Shown: positions 39,249 to 48,264, numbered from the stretch's first letter. The stretch is DNA of 53,350 nucleotides from Deltaproteobacteria bacterium (GCA_019136325.1 JAGVUJ010000018.1:1-53350); one strand, 5' to 3'. The notes: generated by a model from the sequence alone, not told the origin. Numbers and translations: made by a program.

Positions 39249-40241
39249 TCAGGCCACTTCTTTCAATTCCGAAAAAATCATTCTTCCGGCGGTGGTTTGC
39301 AGAACACTGGTCACGACGACTTTCACATTCATATTGACCATCTTCTGGGCATTATCCACGATAATCATGGTTCCATCGTCAAGATACGCAACACCCTGCC
39401 CCGCTTCCTTGCCTTCACGAACTATCTTGACGGTCATCTGCTCGCCCGGAAGAACAACAGGCTTCATGGCATTGGCCAGTTCGTTGATGTTCAGAACTCT
39501 GATGCCCTGTAATTCCGCTACCTTGTTCAGATTATAATCATTTGTCAACAGTTTGGCATTCAGTTGTTTGGCCAAAGCGACCAGCTTCCCGTCAACGCCC
39601 TTGATTTTGGGAAAATCCTGCTCGACAATTTCAATAGTCACATTCGGGTTTTTCTGCAAATGATTGAGAACGTCCAGACCTCGTCTTCCCCTCAGTCTTT
39701 TCATCGAATCCGAAGAATCAGCAACAAGCTGCAGCTCATTCAAGACGAAGCGCGGAACCATCAGAATTCCCTCAATGAATCCGCTGTCGCAAATATCAGC
39801 GATCCTTCCTTCGATAATGACGCTTGTGTCCAGAATGCGATGATCACGGGTATCCCTGGAATCCATTCCGGAAAAATGAAATTCATCGATTTTTTTTGAT
39901 CCCAGGGTCAGGCCCAGATAACTGAATATGCCGGTAATGAGTAAATAGATCCAGGGAACGGCCTGTTGGTTTTCTCTGATTTTGCTGACAAAATTTAAAC
40001 CAAAACTAAATATTAATGCAATCAGGAGACCGACGATCATTCCCGCAACGCCGCCGACAATAACTTTTAAGGATAATTTACGAATGTCCTGTTCGATTTT
40101 TATGACAGTTAATGCGATTAATAATCCGATAATAAAGCCGGCAACTGATTTAAGAATCAGCAAAGAATCTGAAGACGTATAATAGGCGATGGCGTAACCA
40201 CTGATAGAACAAGCAACGATTAAAATAATTCTGATAATCAA
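39249..40241 (-). CDS. Membrane-anchored PIN and TRAM domain protein (YacL type)
   Basis: A 330-residue protein with four N-terminal membrane helices (up to residue 115), a PIN ribonuclease-fold domain beginning at [15 protein letters not shown] (acidic site residues include this Asp and D/E in [14 protein letters not shown]), and a C-terminal TRAM RNA-binding domain ([18 protein letters not shown] to [13 protein letters not shown]). The start is best set at the TTG at 40241: a perfect AAGGAGGTGA ends five bases before it, while the GTG at 40250 overlaps that same ribosome site. The role is probably RNA cleavage at the membrane, not proven for this family. Confidence 0.9.
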   Translation of the reverse strand: MIIRIILIVACSISGYAIAYYTSSDSLLILKSVAGFIIGLLIALTVIKIEQDIRKLSLKVIVGGVAGMIVGLLIALIFSFGLNFVSKIRENQQAVPWIYLLITGIFSYLGLTLGSKKIDEFHFSGMDSRDTRDHRILDTSVIIEGRIADICDSGFIEGILMVPRFVLNELQLVADSSDSMKRLRGRRGLDVLNHLQKNPNVTIEIVEQDFPKIKGVDGKLVALAKQLNAKLLTNDYNLNKVAELQGIRVLNINELANAMKPVVLPGEQMTVKIVREGKEAGQGVAYLDDGTMIIVDNAQKMVNMNVKVVVTSVLQTTAGRMIFSELKEVA

Positions 40242-40418
40242 CCGTTTCACCTCCTTTCTTTTATAGTATAAATATATATATAATTTTTATGAATTGAATT
40301 ACTGCCGATATAAAATGAAAATAATGGCGGAGGAAAAATAACGGTTTCCTTAAAAAAGGAAAAATAGTTTTTCTTTTTTCAATTTTCAAAGAACCTGGTT
40401 GAATAAAAGTGATTATTT

Positions 40419-40904
40419 TTATTGAACTGTAAAAATCTTCTGCAAATTGTGTTCGACTTCGGATTCCTGAGCGTTGGTCGCTACGGATAATTCTTTAACG
40501 AGCAGATTTTTGGCCGTATCCATCATCTTTCTTTCACCGAAAGAAAGATTTTTATCGCTTTTCAAGATAAATAAATCCCTTAAAAAGCCCGCAATCTCAA
40601 ATACCGAACCGGTTTTAATTCTTTCCAGATATTCCCGGTATCGTTTGTTCCAGGTTTGCTTATCGATCGTTACATCTTTATTGCGCAAAATTTCATATAC
40701 CTTGGGTATTTCCTTTTCCATGATAATCTCGCGCAATCCGACAGCCTTAACGCTCATCGTCGGAATCATAATCTTCATCCCGTTGCCCATAATTTTCATG
40801 ACGTAAAAGGACTGCTTTTTTCCCATTACTTCTTTATTTTCAATGGCTTCAATGACTCCAACACCGTGTGCCGGATATACCGCCAAGTCGCCCACTTTAA
40901 ACAT
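40419..40904 (-). CDS. carD: CarD family transcription regulator
   Basis: A 161-residue protein binding the RNA polymerase beta subunit and stabilising open promoter complexes. The N-terminal RNAP-interaction domain reads MFKVGDLAVYPAHGVGVIE and KIMIPTMSVKAVGLREI; the C-terminal helical part carries a conserved tryptophan in KQTWNKRYREYLERI. The ATG at 40904 is chosen since homologues begin with MFKVGD; an ATG at 40928 would extend it by eight residues but would sit only about five bases from the predicted transcript start. The 168-base gap to PIN-TRAM (40251-40418) is AT-rich and has no convincing terminator. Confidence 0.92.
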   Translation of the reverse strand: MFKVGDLAVYPAHGVGVIEAIENKEVMGKKQSFYVMKIMGNGMKIMIPTMSVKAVGLREIIMEKEIPKVYEILRNKDVTIDKQTWNKRYREYLERIKTGSVFEIAGFLRDLFILKSDKNLSFGERKMMDTAKNLLVKELSVATNAQESEVEHNLQKIFTVQ

Positions 40905-40939
40905 TTTATTTTTCGCCTGCCTTTCCATATCAGAGGGTT

Positions 40940-40968
40940 ATCATATCACTACTTGAACTATTAGTCAA
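40940..40968 (-). promoter_or_regulatory. Strong sigma-70-type promoter of carD
   Basis: Minus-strand TTGACT (40968-40963), 17 bases, TATGAT (40945-40940). Start predicted near 40933, giving a leader of about 29 bases to the ATG at 40904. Confidence 0.75.
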
Positions 40969-40978
40969 CATCCAATAC

Positions 40979-41051
40979 ATATTAAGTACTGCTTCAGGAT
41001 TTCAGGGCTAATAAACTGAAAATTAAATCGTTTTAACAATATTAAGTATTG
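40979..41051. repeat. Direct repeat pair upstream of carD
   Basis: ATATTAAGTACTG (40979-40991) and ATATTAAGTATTG (41039-41051) differ at one base and are exactly 60 bases apart, about six helical turns, upstream of the carD promoter and downstream of the tRNA terminator. Possible binding sites for one regulator. Confidence 0.4.
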
Positions 41052-41062
41052 AATATTATTGG

Positions 41063-41109
41063 CTAAAACAAAAAAGGAGCTACTTTTTGCCTAAAAAAGT
41101 GAACTCCTT
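41063..41109 (-). terminator. Terminator of the tRNA operon
   Basis: On the minus strand AAGGAG (41109-41104), an inner stem ACTTTTT/AAAAAGT, and CTCCTT (41079-41074) followed by TTTTGTTTT. It begins nine bases after the tRNA-Cys CCA end. Confidence 0.85.
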
Positions 41110-41117
41110 GATTTAAT

Positions 41118-41193
41118 TGGAGGCGGCACCCGGACTTGAACCGGGGAATAACGGTTTTGCAGACCGCTGCCTTAGCCACTTGGCTATGCCGCC
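41118..41193 (-). tRNA. tRNA-Cys (GCA)
   Basis: A complete cloverleaf: acceptor stem GGCGGCA pairs with TGCCGCC, the anticodon loop CTGCAAA has GCA, the T arm holds GTTCAAGTC-type text, the discriminator is U73, normal for tRNA-Cys, and CCA is encoded. It is 10 bases downstream of tRNA-Gly in the same transcript. Confidence 0.97.
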
Positions 41194-41203
41194 AATAAAA
41201 AAA

Positions 41204-41278
41204 TGGAGCGGGCGAACGGATTTGAACCGTCGACGTCTACCTTGGCAAGGTAGCACTCTACCGCTGAGTTACGCCCGC
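41204..41278 (-). tRNA. tRNA-Gly (GCC)
   Basis: Acceptor GCGGGCG pairs with CGCCCGC; the anticodon loop TTGCCAA gives GCC, reading GGC and GGU; the T arm is GGTTCAAATCC. CCA is encoded. The D loop is short (seven bases), giving 72 bases without CCA. First of a two-tRNA operon. Confidence 0.97.
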
Positions 41279-41295
41279 TCATCAAAACGGCGTTG

Positions 41296-41323
41296 ACTAT
41301 AACAAATAGATATCTCTTGTCAA
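41296..41323 (-). promoter_or_regulatory. Strong promoter of the tRNA-Gly/tRNA-Cys operon
   Basis: Minus-strand TTGACA (41323-41318), 16 bases, TATAGT (41301-41296) preceded by TG-n (extended -10). The start would be near 41289, about 11 bases before the tRNA-Gly 5' end. Confidence 0.8.
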
Positions 41324-41414
41324 TAAAAATTAATATTTTCCTGATAAAAAAATTAAATTTTATGCGTTGATTAAAAATTTCTGACATTGAAAACGTGCAG
41401 ATCGAACGGAAGCG

Positions 41415-41972
41415 TCATTTTTCAATGCTTTGAAATAATTTCAAAAGATAATCAATACCGGAATAAATCGTAAAAATGAAAGCTACATAAAGAATGACCG
41501 TTCCGACAAGATGAACATTAATTCCCAGTAAAGGATAGTGGATGATCAATGCGGTGACGGCGATAATCTGGGCCACCGTCTTTTGCTTGCCGAAGATGCT
41601 CGCCTGTATGTAAATGCCTTCCGAAGAAGCAATGCTTCTGATCACATCCACGATTAGATCGCGGATAATCGTTATCGCCACAATCCACGCCGGGATCCGT
41701 CCAATGGGAATAAGCAGGATCATGGCCGTATTGACGATTATTTTATCAGCGATGGGATCGAGAAACTTTCCGATCGTCGTAATCAACTGATATTTCCGGG
41801 CAACATAACCGTCAAAGAAATCTGTCACAGAAGCGATAACGAATAATCCCGCAATCACCAGACTCCAGAATTCTCCCGGATCTGAAAGCAGAATGAAAAG
41901 AAAAGGGACAACACCGATTCTCATTAATGTGATGGTGTTGGGCAAATTTAAGGTTTCACGTTTTGAAATCAT
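41415..41972 (-). CDS. pgsA: CDP-diacylglycerol-glycerol-3-phosphate 3-phosphatidyltransferase
   Basis: A 185-residue inner-membrane enzyme making phosphatidylglycerophosphate, precursor of phosphatidylglycerol and cardiolipin. The CDP-alcohol phosphotransferase motif DG-x2-AR-x8-G-x3-D-x3-D is complete in DFFDGYVARKYQ ... GKFLDPIADK. Several transmembrane helices are evident. The start region LNLPNTITLMRIGVVP is typical for PgsA. It is the last protein gene of the long minus-strand chain, 40 bases after tal, and is followed by the tRNA promoter. Confidence 0.95.
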   Translation of the reverse strand: MISKRETLNLPNTITLMRIGVVPFLFILLSDPGEFWSLVIAGLFVIASVTDFFDGYVARKYQLITTIGKFLDPIADKIIVNTAMILLIPIGRIPAWIVAITIIRDLIVDVIRSIASSEGIYIQASIFGKQKTVAQIIAVTALIIHYPLLGINVHLVGTVILYVAFIFTIYSGIDYLLKLFQSIEK

Positions 41973-42012
41973 TCGAATGCCTTATGATCGGGAACCGGAT
42001 GAAGCGTTCATT

Positions 42013-42660
42013 TTATTTTTGAGGCACCTTTTTCCAATCACTTAAAAATGTTTCGATGCCTTTGTCGGTCAGGGGATGCTGAACCAGCTGGGCAATAACC
42101 TTGAAGGGAATGGTGGCAATATCGGCGCCCATCAGTGCGGCATCCAGAACATGTCTCGGATGACGGATACTCGCCACAATGACCTCCGTTTCATAACAAT
42201 AATTTTCATAAATGGTGATAATCTGTTCGACCAGTTCCATGCCGTCATGAGCAATGTCATCCAGTCTTCCGACGAAAGGACTAACATAACGGGCGCCGGC
42301 CTTTGCCGCCATCAGCGCCTGCAACGGAGAAAAGATCAAGGTCTGATTAACGTCAATGCCGGCATCGGCAAACATTCTGGTCGCCTTCAATCCCTCGGTG
42401 CAAAGAGGAACTTTGATGACAACATTACTGCCCAGACGCGCCAGTTTTTTCCCTTCGGCAAACATCCCTTTCGCGTCCATGCTGACCACTTCCAGGCTCA
42501 CCGGTCCTTTGACGGCTTTAAGGATCTCTTTCACAACAGAGTCGAATCCTTTTTTTTCTTTGGCAATCAGCGACGGATTCGTGGTAACGCCGTCAACCAT
42601 GCCCAGGGCTATTCCCTGCTTGATTTCTTCAATATTTGCCGTATCAATAAAAAATTTCAT
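42013..42660 (-). CDS. tal: Transaldolase (small TalC-like type)
   Basis: A 215-residue TIM-barrel aldolase with the Schiff-base lysine K83 in [12 protein letters not shown]. Two residues that separate transaldolase from fructose-6-phosphate aldolase in this family point to transaldolase: E57 in SLEVVSMD (Gln in FSA) and F129 in SPFVGRLDD (Tyr in FSA). It would transfer dihydroxyacetone units in the non-oxidative pentose phosphate pathway. GAGGGG is upstream of the ATG. The gene lies between the YHS-domain gene and pgsA in the long chain. Confidence 0.93.
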   Translation of the reverse strand: MKFFIDTANIEEIKQGIALGMVDGVTTNPSLIAKEKKGFDSVVKEILKAVKGPVSLEVVSMDAKGMFAEGKKLARLGSNVVIKVPLCTEGLKATRMFADAGIDVNQTLIFSPLQALMAAKAGARYVSPFVGRLDDIAHDGMELVEQIITIYENYCYETEVIVASIRHPRHVLDAALMGADIATIPFKVIAQLVQHPLTDKGIETFLSDWKKVPQK

Positions 42661-42675
42661 AGGTCTCCCCTCGTC

Positions 42676-42936
42676 TCAGTTATTTTTTTCCAACGTATAT
42701 TGATCGCCGCATTTTTTACTGCAAAAGAAAAATGCCTTCCCGTTGATTTCCTTTTTATAAGCCTGGCTTACCGGAACATAAGTATGACAGACAGGATCTT
42801 CAATCAGGTCTTCTCCCCTTGCTGATTTTCGCGGACTTTGTAAATTTTCATTTTCTCCCGTTTTGACCCGGCTGATAAATTTAATCATTTTATACAACAG
42901 GTAAATGATGAATATGGATATAATGAGTCGAATCAA
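42676..42936 (-). CDS. Small membrane-anchored YHS-domain protein
   Basis: An 86-residue protein. Residues 1-20 (MIRLIISIFIIYLLYKMIKF) are a membrane anchor, followed by a polar linker and a YHS-type module at 46-82 with C50 in DPVCHTYVP and C73/C77 in FFFCSKKCGDQY. YHS modules often bind metals through such cysteines and are found in copper- and silver-handling proteins and as stand-alone proteins of unknown role. The ATG overlaps the folK stop (ATGA). The function here is unknown. Confidence 0.78.
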   Translation of the reverse strand: MIRLIISIFIIYLLYKMIKFISRVKTGENENLQSPRKSARGEDLIEDPVCHTYVPVSQAYKKEINGKAFFFCSKKCGDQYTLEKNN

Positions 42937-43451
42937 TGCGCAACACCCTGACCGTTATTTTCCGTCAATCGTTCCACTTTTTTATTATCGGTCAAACGAT
43001 CCCTCAATCCCCGGACGGATACGCCGAATGACGGATGAACAAAATAAGACGCTATTTCGCACAGGGGTTCCAGAACAAATCTCCTTCTATGAATTTCCGG
43101 GTGCGGTACGATCATCGTTTCGTCCCGGATAACGCTCTGCCCGTAAAAAAGCAGATCCAGATCGATATTTCTCGGGCCGCCCTTTGATTCCCGGATTCTC
43201 CCCATGCTGTTTTCAATGTTCTGCAGGGCCGATAATAGTTCATGGGCCTGAAGACGTGTTTTAATTTCCGCAACGGCGTTGATGAAATCATTCTGCGCTT
43301 CCATGCCCACCGGTTCCGTTTTATAATATGATGAAACCGCCGTTAACGCAACATCTCTTATTCCGGCAATATATTCGACGGCTTTTTTACAATAATTAAG
43401 AGCATCGCCGAGATTGGAGCCGATTCCGATATAACAAATAATCCCGTCCAA
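42933..43451 (-). CDS. folK: 2-amino-4-hydroxy-6-hydroxymethyldihydropteridine pyrophosphokinase
   Basis: A 172-residue enzyme of folate synthesis that transfers pyrophosphate from ATP to the pterin. YIGIGSNLGDALNYC (7-21), SSYYKTEPVG, DFINAVAEIKT and GPRNIDLDLLFYG are all family motifs, the last with the Mg2+-binding aspartates. It lies 12 bases after dapB and overlaps the YHS gene. folP and folB are not adjacent. Confidence 0.96.
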   Translation of the reverse strand: MDGIICYIGIGSNLGDALNYCKKAVEYIAGIRDVALTAVSSYYKTEPVGMEAQNDFINAVAEIKTRLQAHELLSALQNIENSMGRIRESKGGPRNIDLDLLFYGQSVIRDETMIVPHPEIHRRRFVLEPLCEIASYFVHPSFGVSVRGLRDRLTDNKKVERLTENNGQGVAH

Positions 43452-43463
43452 TTTTTTAAGCCT

Positions 43464-44276
43464 TTAACGATTATCCCTTAATCCCAGCACATCCTGCATG
43501 TCATACAATCCGTTTTTTTGATGGACAACCCATTGTGCCGCCCGGATCGCGCCCTTGGCAAAATTGTCACGGTTGTGAGCGCGGTGAATGAACTCCAGTC
43601 TTTCTCCGACGCCTCCAAAGATGACGGTATGATCGCCGACAATATCTCCCGCGCGAACCGTCTGGATGCCGATTTCCTTTTTGGTTCTTTCACCGATCAA
43701 ACCGCGTCGCGCATAAACCGCGGCAGCGTCCAGATCGCGTCCCAGTTTAGCGGCGATAACCCTGGCCATTTCCATCGCGGTTCCGCTGGGCGCGTCCTTT
43801 TTCAGATGATGATGGGCTTCGATAATTTCGACATCGTAATCGTCTTTCAGAATACCCGCGCAATACTCGAGAACCTTCAGCATCACATTGACGCCGACAC
43901 TCATGTTGGGTGTCAGCACGCACCGCGTTTTCTTCGTCAAGTCCTTTATCGTTTCCATTTCCGCCGCGTTAAATCCGGTCGAGCCGACAACGATCGCCTT
44001 GTTGCTTTCAGCGCTGATTTTCAAATAATTCATGGAGGAGGCATGATCGGTAAAATCAATAACAACATCCGCCTGATCAATACAGTCGGATAATTTATCG
44101 CAGACCTTAACCCCCGTTTTGCCCAGTCCCAATCCCTGTCCCATGTCGTGACCGATAATGGGATGTTTTTTCACCTCGACCGCTCCAACCACACTGATAT
44201 TTTCCGAGCTCGCAATGAGACTGATTATTTTACCGCCCATTCTTCCGGCAGCGCCCGTCACGACAGCCTTTACCAT
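43464..44276 (-). CDS. dapB: 4-hydroxy-tetrahydrodipicolinate reductase
   Basis: A 270-residue NAD(P)H-dependent enzyme making tetrahydrodipicolinate for lysine and meso-diaminopimelate. The nucleotide loop is GAAGRMG (8-14). The catalytic signature is EAHHHLKKDAPSGTA, with H155 and K159 in the positions of E. coli H159 and K163. The ATG at 44276 is chosen because GGAAGGAGAG lies just upstream and the length matches the family; the longer frame runs into dapA. It follows dapA by 44 bases. Confidence 0.96.
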   Translation of the reverse strand: MVKAVVTGAAGRMGGKIISLIASSENISVVGAVEVKKHPIIGHDMGQGLGLGKTGVKVCDKLSDCIDQADVVIDFTDHASSMNYLKISAESNKAIVVGSTGFNAAEMETIKDLTKKTRCVLTPNMSVGVNVMLKVLEYCAGILKDDYDVEIIEAHHHLKKDAPSGTAMEMARVIAAKLGRDLDAAAVYARRGLIGERTKKEIGIQTVRAGDIVGDHTVIFGGVGERLEFIHRAHNRDNFAKGAIRAAQWVVHQKNGLYDMQDVLGLRDNR

Positions 44277-44320
44277 GGAATTCTCTCCTTCCTGTTTGAA
44301 CAATACCGGGACAAATATCT

Positions 44321-45193
44321 TTAAATCAAACCATAGTCGGACATCACCTGCTTCAATTTTTCGAAATGGGCATCCGACATTCTGCACAGAGGCAATCTGT
44401 ATTCACAATGGATTTTCCCCATCAGAGACAGGGCGGCCTTGACTGGAATAGGATTGACGTCCATAAACAGCGCTTCAATCAGAGCGCTCATCTTGAAATG
44501 AAGTTTCCTGGCCGTCGCCATGTCTCCGGATTCAAAAGCATCGATCAATCCCGCCATGTCCGCCGGCGCGACATTGGATATCACGGAAATCACACCGGCG
44601 CCGCCGATCGCCATCAACGGCAGCGTAAAGATATCATCGCCGGACAGAACGGCAAAGTCCCTGCCGCACAGCTCTATCACATCGCTCATTTGCTTGATCG
44701 AGCCCGAAGCCTCCTTAATGCCGACAATGTTTTTGATCCTGGCCAGCTTGGCCACCATATCCGGCAGCAGATTAACCCCCGTGCGACCGGGTATGTTGTA
44801 AGGGATAATGGGAATGGGGACACTTTCGGCAATCACCTTAAAATGCTGATAAAGACCTTCCTGCGTGGGGCGGTTATAATAGGGGCAGACGATAAGCGCC
44901 CCGTCTGCACCCGCCTCATAAGCATGTTTGGTCAGACGCAGGGCTTCCGCTGTATTATTGGACCCCGTTCCGGCAATGACCGGCACTCTCTTCTTGACGG
45001 CATCAATGGTAATCTCAATAACCCGGTCGTGTTCTTCATGGGACAGCGTGGCCGATTCGCCGGTCGTTCCGCAGGGAACAATGGCATCCGTACCATTCGT
45101 AATTTGAAATTCTATAAGTTCCCGTAATGCTTTTTCGTCAACCTGATCGTTTTTAAAAGGTGTTACAATAGCGACCATTGCGCCCCTGAACAT
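44321..45193 (-). CDS. dapA: 4-hydroxy-tetrahydrodipicolinate synthase
   Basis: A 290-residue TIM-barrel aldolase condensing pyruvate with aspartate semialdehyde, the first step specific to lysine/DAP synthesis. The Schiff-base lysine is K160 in GIKEASG, with Y132 in IPYNIPGRTG and the GTTGES loop at 42-47. The ATG at 45193 is preferred to that at 45211 because AAGGAGG ends eight bases before it. It begins 25 bases after the lipoprotein gene stop. lysA, often between argH and dapA in related clusters, is missing. Confidence 0.96.
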   Translation of the reverse strand: MFRGAMVAIVTPFKNDQVDEKALRELIEFQITNGTDAIVPCGTTGESATLSHEEHDRVIEITIDAVKKRVPVIAGTGSNNTAEALRLTKHAYEAGADGALIVCPYYNRPTQEGLYQHFKVIAESVPIPIIPYNIPGRTGVNLLPDMVAKLARIKNIVGIKEASGSIKQMSDVIELCGRDFAVLSGDDIFTLPLMAIGGAGVISVISNVAPADMAGLIDAFESGDMATARKLHFKMSALIEALFMDVNPIPVKAALSLMGKIHCEYRLPLCRMSDAHFEKLKQVMSDYGLI

Positions 45194-45218
45194 AAAAGAA
45201 GCCTCCTTCATTATTTCA

Positions 45219-45668
45219 TCATTTAAAATCTATTGCCGTTACGGCGCTTGCAAAGCACGAGTTAAAATCGTCACAGAGGGACAAACGATAATCGTATGAT
45301 TTACCGCGGACGACATTTTTATCGGTAAAAATATTCTTTTTGTTATCCTGATTCCGTTTTTCAATTTTCTTCAGGTAGATCTGCCCGATACGCTCGAACG
45401 GGCCCGAACAACCCCGGCAGTCTTTTGCGTCATCGCCGGATTCCTTTCTCTCGATGGCGATATAATTTATTTTTGCGTCCTCATCATGCAAGTCCCATCG
45501 CACAATCAGAACATCACCCGATGCGGCGACTTCCAGATTTTTCACCATCCCGCCATGACCCGCCAACCGGGATGGACCGACCGGATTGCCCTTTACGCCG
45601 CAGGACGCTACACTAAAAAGGATAATAATGAAAATAAATATTTTATTTTTTATTAAAATTCTTTTCAA
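45219..45668 (-). CDS. Small lipoprotein with fibronectin-III-like region, in the LptM-like position after argH
   Basis: A 149-residue exported lipoprotein. From a TTG at 45668 the product begins MKRILIKNKIFIFIIILFS and has lipobox VASC with C23. The start of the mature part, CGVKGNP, recalls the small YifL/LptM lipoproteins that follow argH-lysA-type genes in other bacteria. The rest is beta-rich (DVLIVRWDL, FERIGQIYLK, GKSYDYRLSLCDD) like one fibronectin-type III domain. AGAGGA is about nine bases before the TTG, which lies inside argH (26-base overlap). An ATG at 45728 would add 20 residues of charged sequence before the signal, which is unlikely. Role unknown. Confidence 0.72.
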   Translation of the reverse strand: MKRILIKNKIFIFIIILFSVASCGVKGNPVGPSRLAGHGGMVKNLEVAASGDVLIVRWDLHDEDAKINYIAIERKESGDDAKDCRGCSGPFERIGQIYLKKIEKRNQDNKKNIFTDKNVVRGKSYDYRLSLCDDFNSCFASAVTAIDFK

Positions 45669-47031
45669 ATTCTTTAATCCTCTGCAAAACGGCTTTGGCG
45701 GCGGTTCCCCCCTTATGACCGCGCGCATTGACGGCTTTTTCCGGTTTTATTTTTTCAAGAATATCACCGTTAATCCGGTCGTTAAATTGCCGATATTCTT
45801 TCAGGGTTAAATCATTCAGCTCCTTTTTATTTTTCAGGCAATAGGCCACGATGTTGCCGGTAATTTCATGCGCGCGGCGGAAAGGCACCTGCTTCCCGAC
45901 CAGATATTCCGCTATTTCCGTTGCCGCGGCAAACCCTTTTTGCGCCGCCAGAAACATTTTCTCTTTTTTAAATTTTGTGTGCATGATCATTTCCGCAAAT
46001 ACGGAAAGACAGTCTTTGACGGTGTCCACCGCATCAAACAAAGGTTCTTTGTCTTCCTGCAAATCACGGTTGTATGTCATGGGCAATCCCTTCATGAGAG
46101 TCATAATGGAGAAAAGATCTCCGTACACCCTGGCGGATTTTCCCCTGATCAGTTCGGCGACATCGGGATTCTTCTTCTGCGGCATAATACTGCTGCCGGT
46201 CGTATAGGCGTCCGATATCTCTATAAAGCCAAATTCATCGGATGACCACAAAATGAGATCCTCACAAAAACGGCTTAAATGCATCATGATCAGCGCGGCG
46301 TCAAAAATAAACTCCGCAATAAAATCCCGGTCTGCGACCGTGTCCATGCTGTTGGCGCTGACATCCTGGAACTTTAATATTTCGGCTGTTTTTGCGCGAT
46401 TGATCGGCAATCCCGTTCCGGCCAGCGCCGCCGCTCCGAGAGGCAGAACGTTAATCCTTTTCGCGCATTCATGCAATCGTTGCCTGTCCCGTTCGAACAT
46501 TTCCACAAAGGCCAGAAGATAATGTGAAAGCAGCACCGGCTGCGCTTTCTGCATATGCGTGTAACCGGGCATGATCGTCTCGATCTCCTGCCTGGCCAGG
46601 CCGATGAGTATACGCTGCAAATTGTCCACCAGAGACAGGATGGATTGCATTTCCGCCCGGATGAAAAGCCGTACATCCAGAACAATCTGATCGTTGCGGC
46701 TCCGGGCTGAGTGCAGTTTCCCACCCGCCTCCCCGATTCTCCCGATCAACTCCTTCTCGATGGCCATATGGATATCTTCATCAGCGGGGCTGAACGTGAT
46801 TTTCCCCTGCCGTATATCCGACAGAATCGCCTTTAACGCAGACATGATTTTTAACGCATCTTTTTTCGATATGATATTCTGTCCGGCCAGCATGGTCGCG
46901 TGCGCAATGGAACCTTCAATATCGTAGAGATAAAGTCTCTGGTCGTAATGTATTGAAGAAGTGAATTTTTCCACGGTTTCAGCCGTCGGTTGCCGAAACC
47001 TTCCTCCCCATGGTTTTTTACCGGTTGCCAT
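45643..47031 (-). CDS. argH: Argininosuccinate lyase
   Basis: A 462-residue homotetrameric enzyme that splits argininosuccinate into arginine and fumarate. The fumarase-superfamily signature GSSIMPQKKNPD is at 279-290 with the catalytic S281; HSARSRNDQ (107-115) and the general-acid region TH-MQKAQP near H159 are present. The N-terminus KKPWGGRFRQPTAETVEKFTSS is split here in the text but is standard. It is 24 bases downstream of argG and overlaps the next lipoprotein gene. Confidence 0.97.
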   Translation of the reverse strand: MATGKKPWGGRFRQPTAETVEKFTSSIHYDQRLYLYDIEGSIAHATMLAGQNIISKKDALKIMSALKAILSDIRQGKITFSPADEDIHMAIEKELIGRIGEAGGKLHSARSRNDQIVLDVRLFIRAEMQSILSLVDNLQRILIGLARQEIETIMPGYTHMQKAQPVLLSHYLLAFVEMFERDRQRLHECAKRINVLPLGAAALAGTGLPINRAKTAEILKFQDVSANSMDTVADRDFIAEFIFDAALIMMHLSRFCEDLILWSSDEFGFIEISDAYTTGSSIMPQKKNPDVAELIRGKSARVYGDLFSIMTLMKGLPMTYNRDLQEDKEPLFDAVDTVKDCLSVFAEMIMHTKFKKEKMFLAAQKGFAAATEIAEYLVGKQVPFRRAHEITGNIVAYCLKNKKELNDLTLKEYRQFNDRINGDILEKIKPEKAVNARGHKGGTAAKAVLQRIKEFEKNFNKK

Positions 47032-47055
47032 ACTCGTCTCCGCTTCCTTTAAGAT

Positions 47056-48264
47056 TTATTTTTTCAGATAATTCTGAATAATTAAACGCAAACCGTTCAG
47101 CTTGATAAATCCTATCGCATCCTTCTGATTGTAAACGTCATCCTTTTCAAACGTGGCAAACGTTTCACTGTAAAGGGAATACGGTGATTTCCTTCCGACA
47201 ACCGTGCAGTTCCCCTTGTATAATTTCATGCGTGCGGTGCCCGTTACGGTTTCCTGTGTGGCGTCGATATACGTTTGAAGCGCCTTCATTTCCGGCGCAT
47301 ACCAGAACCCGTTGTAGGCCAGTTGCGCGTATTTCGGCGTGAGAGAATCACGCATCAGCATGACCTCGCGGTCCATGGTGATCGACTCGACTGCGCGGTG
47401 CGCCGCCCAGAGCACCGTCCCGCCGGGCGTTTCATAGACGCCTCTTGATTTCATTCCGACAAACCGGTTTTCCACCATATCAACCCGTCCGATCCCGTTT
47501 TCACCGGCGACCGTATTCACATAATCCATCAGTTTCGCCGGCGACATTTTCCTGCCGTTCACAGCAACGGGATTTCCTTTTTTAAAATCAATTTCCAGAT
47601 AGGTCGGTTTGTTCGGCGCTTTTTCCGGAGATTTTGTCAGCACGAAAATATCTTCCGGCGGCTCCGCCCACGGATCTTCCAGGATGCCGCCTTCATGGGA
47701 GATGTGCAGCAGATTCCTGTCCGAGCTGTACGGTTTGGCCTTGCTCAACGGAATGGGAATCTTGTATTTTGCCGCGTAGTCAATCATCTCCTCCCGGGAT
47801 TTGAACGTCCAGTTATCATCTTTCCAGACGGCAATAATTTTTATTTCCGGATTTAACGCGTAATACGTCAGTTCAAATCGAACCTGATCATTGCCCTTGC
47901 CGGTTGCGCCGTGTGAAACAGTATCCGCCCCTTCCCGCTTCGCTATTTCGATCTGCCGTTTGGCAATCAAAGGCCTCGCCAGAGATGTGCCCAGCAGATA
48001 GGTTCCTTCATAAATCGCGTTGGCCCGCAGCGCCGGAAAAACAAAATCACGCGCGAATTCCTCTCTTAAATCGTCGATATAAATCTTACTGGCTCCGGTT
48101 TTGAGCGCCTTTTCCTTCAATCCGGTCAATTCCTCTTTCTGTCCGACATCCGCGGCGTAGCAGATCACCTCGCACTTATAGGTTTCAATCAACCAGCGGA
48201 CGATGACCGATGTATCCAGACCGCCGGAATACGCTAAAACAACTTTTTTCTTTTTTGCCGACAA
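47056..48264 (-). CDS. argG: Argininosuccinate synthase
   Basis: A 402-residue enzyme joining citrulline and aspartate with ATP hydrolysis to AMP. The PP-loop is [10 protein letters not shown] (11-20); [13 protein letters not shown] is the citrulline and aspartate site, and [17 protein letters not shown] text appears as [16 protein letters not shown]. The start is a TTG at 48264 with GAGGAGG eight bases upstream. The 65-base gap before it holds three overlapping palindromes (see the regulatory entry). Confidence 0.97.
   Translation of the reverse strand: MSAKKKKVVLAYSGGLDTSVIVRWLIETYKCEVICYAADVGQKEELTGLKEKALKTGASKIYIDDLREEFARDFVFPALRANAIYEGTYLLGTSLARPLIAKRQIEIAKREGADTVSHGATGKGNDQVRFELTYYALNPEIKIIAVWKDDNWTFKSREEMIDYAAKYKIPIPLSKAKPYSSDRNLLHISHEGGILEDPWAEPPEDIFVLTKSPEKAPNKPTYLEIDFKKGNPVAVNGRKMSPAKLMDYVNTVAGENGIGRVDMVENRFVGMKSRGVYETPGGTVLWAAHRAVESITMDREVMLMRDSLTPKYAQLAYNGFWYAPEMKALQTYIDATQETVTGTARMKLYKGNCTVVGRKSPYSLYSETFATFEKDDVYNQKDAIGFIKLNGLRLIIQNYLKK

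Noticed and set aside
42013..42660. Assignment as fructose-6-phosphate aldolase
   Set aside because: E57 and F129 match transaldolase; FSA has Gln and Tyr at these positions.
44366..45127. 253-residue plus-strand open frame
   Set aside because: Antisense to dapA and without any family signal.
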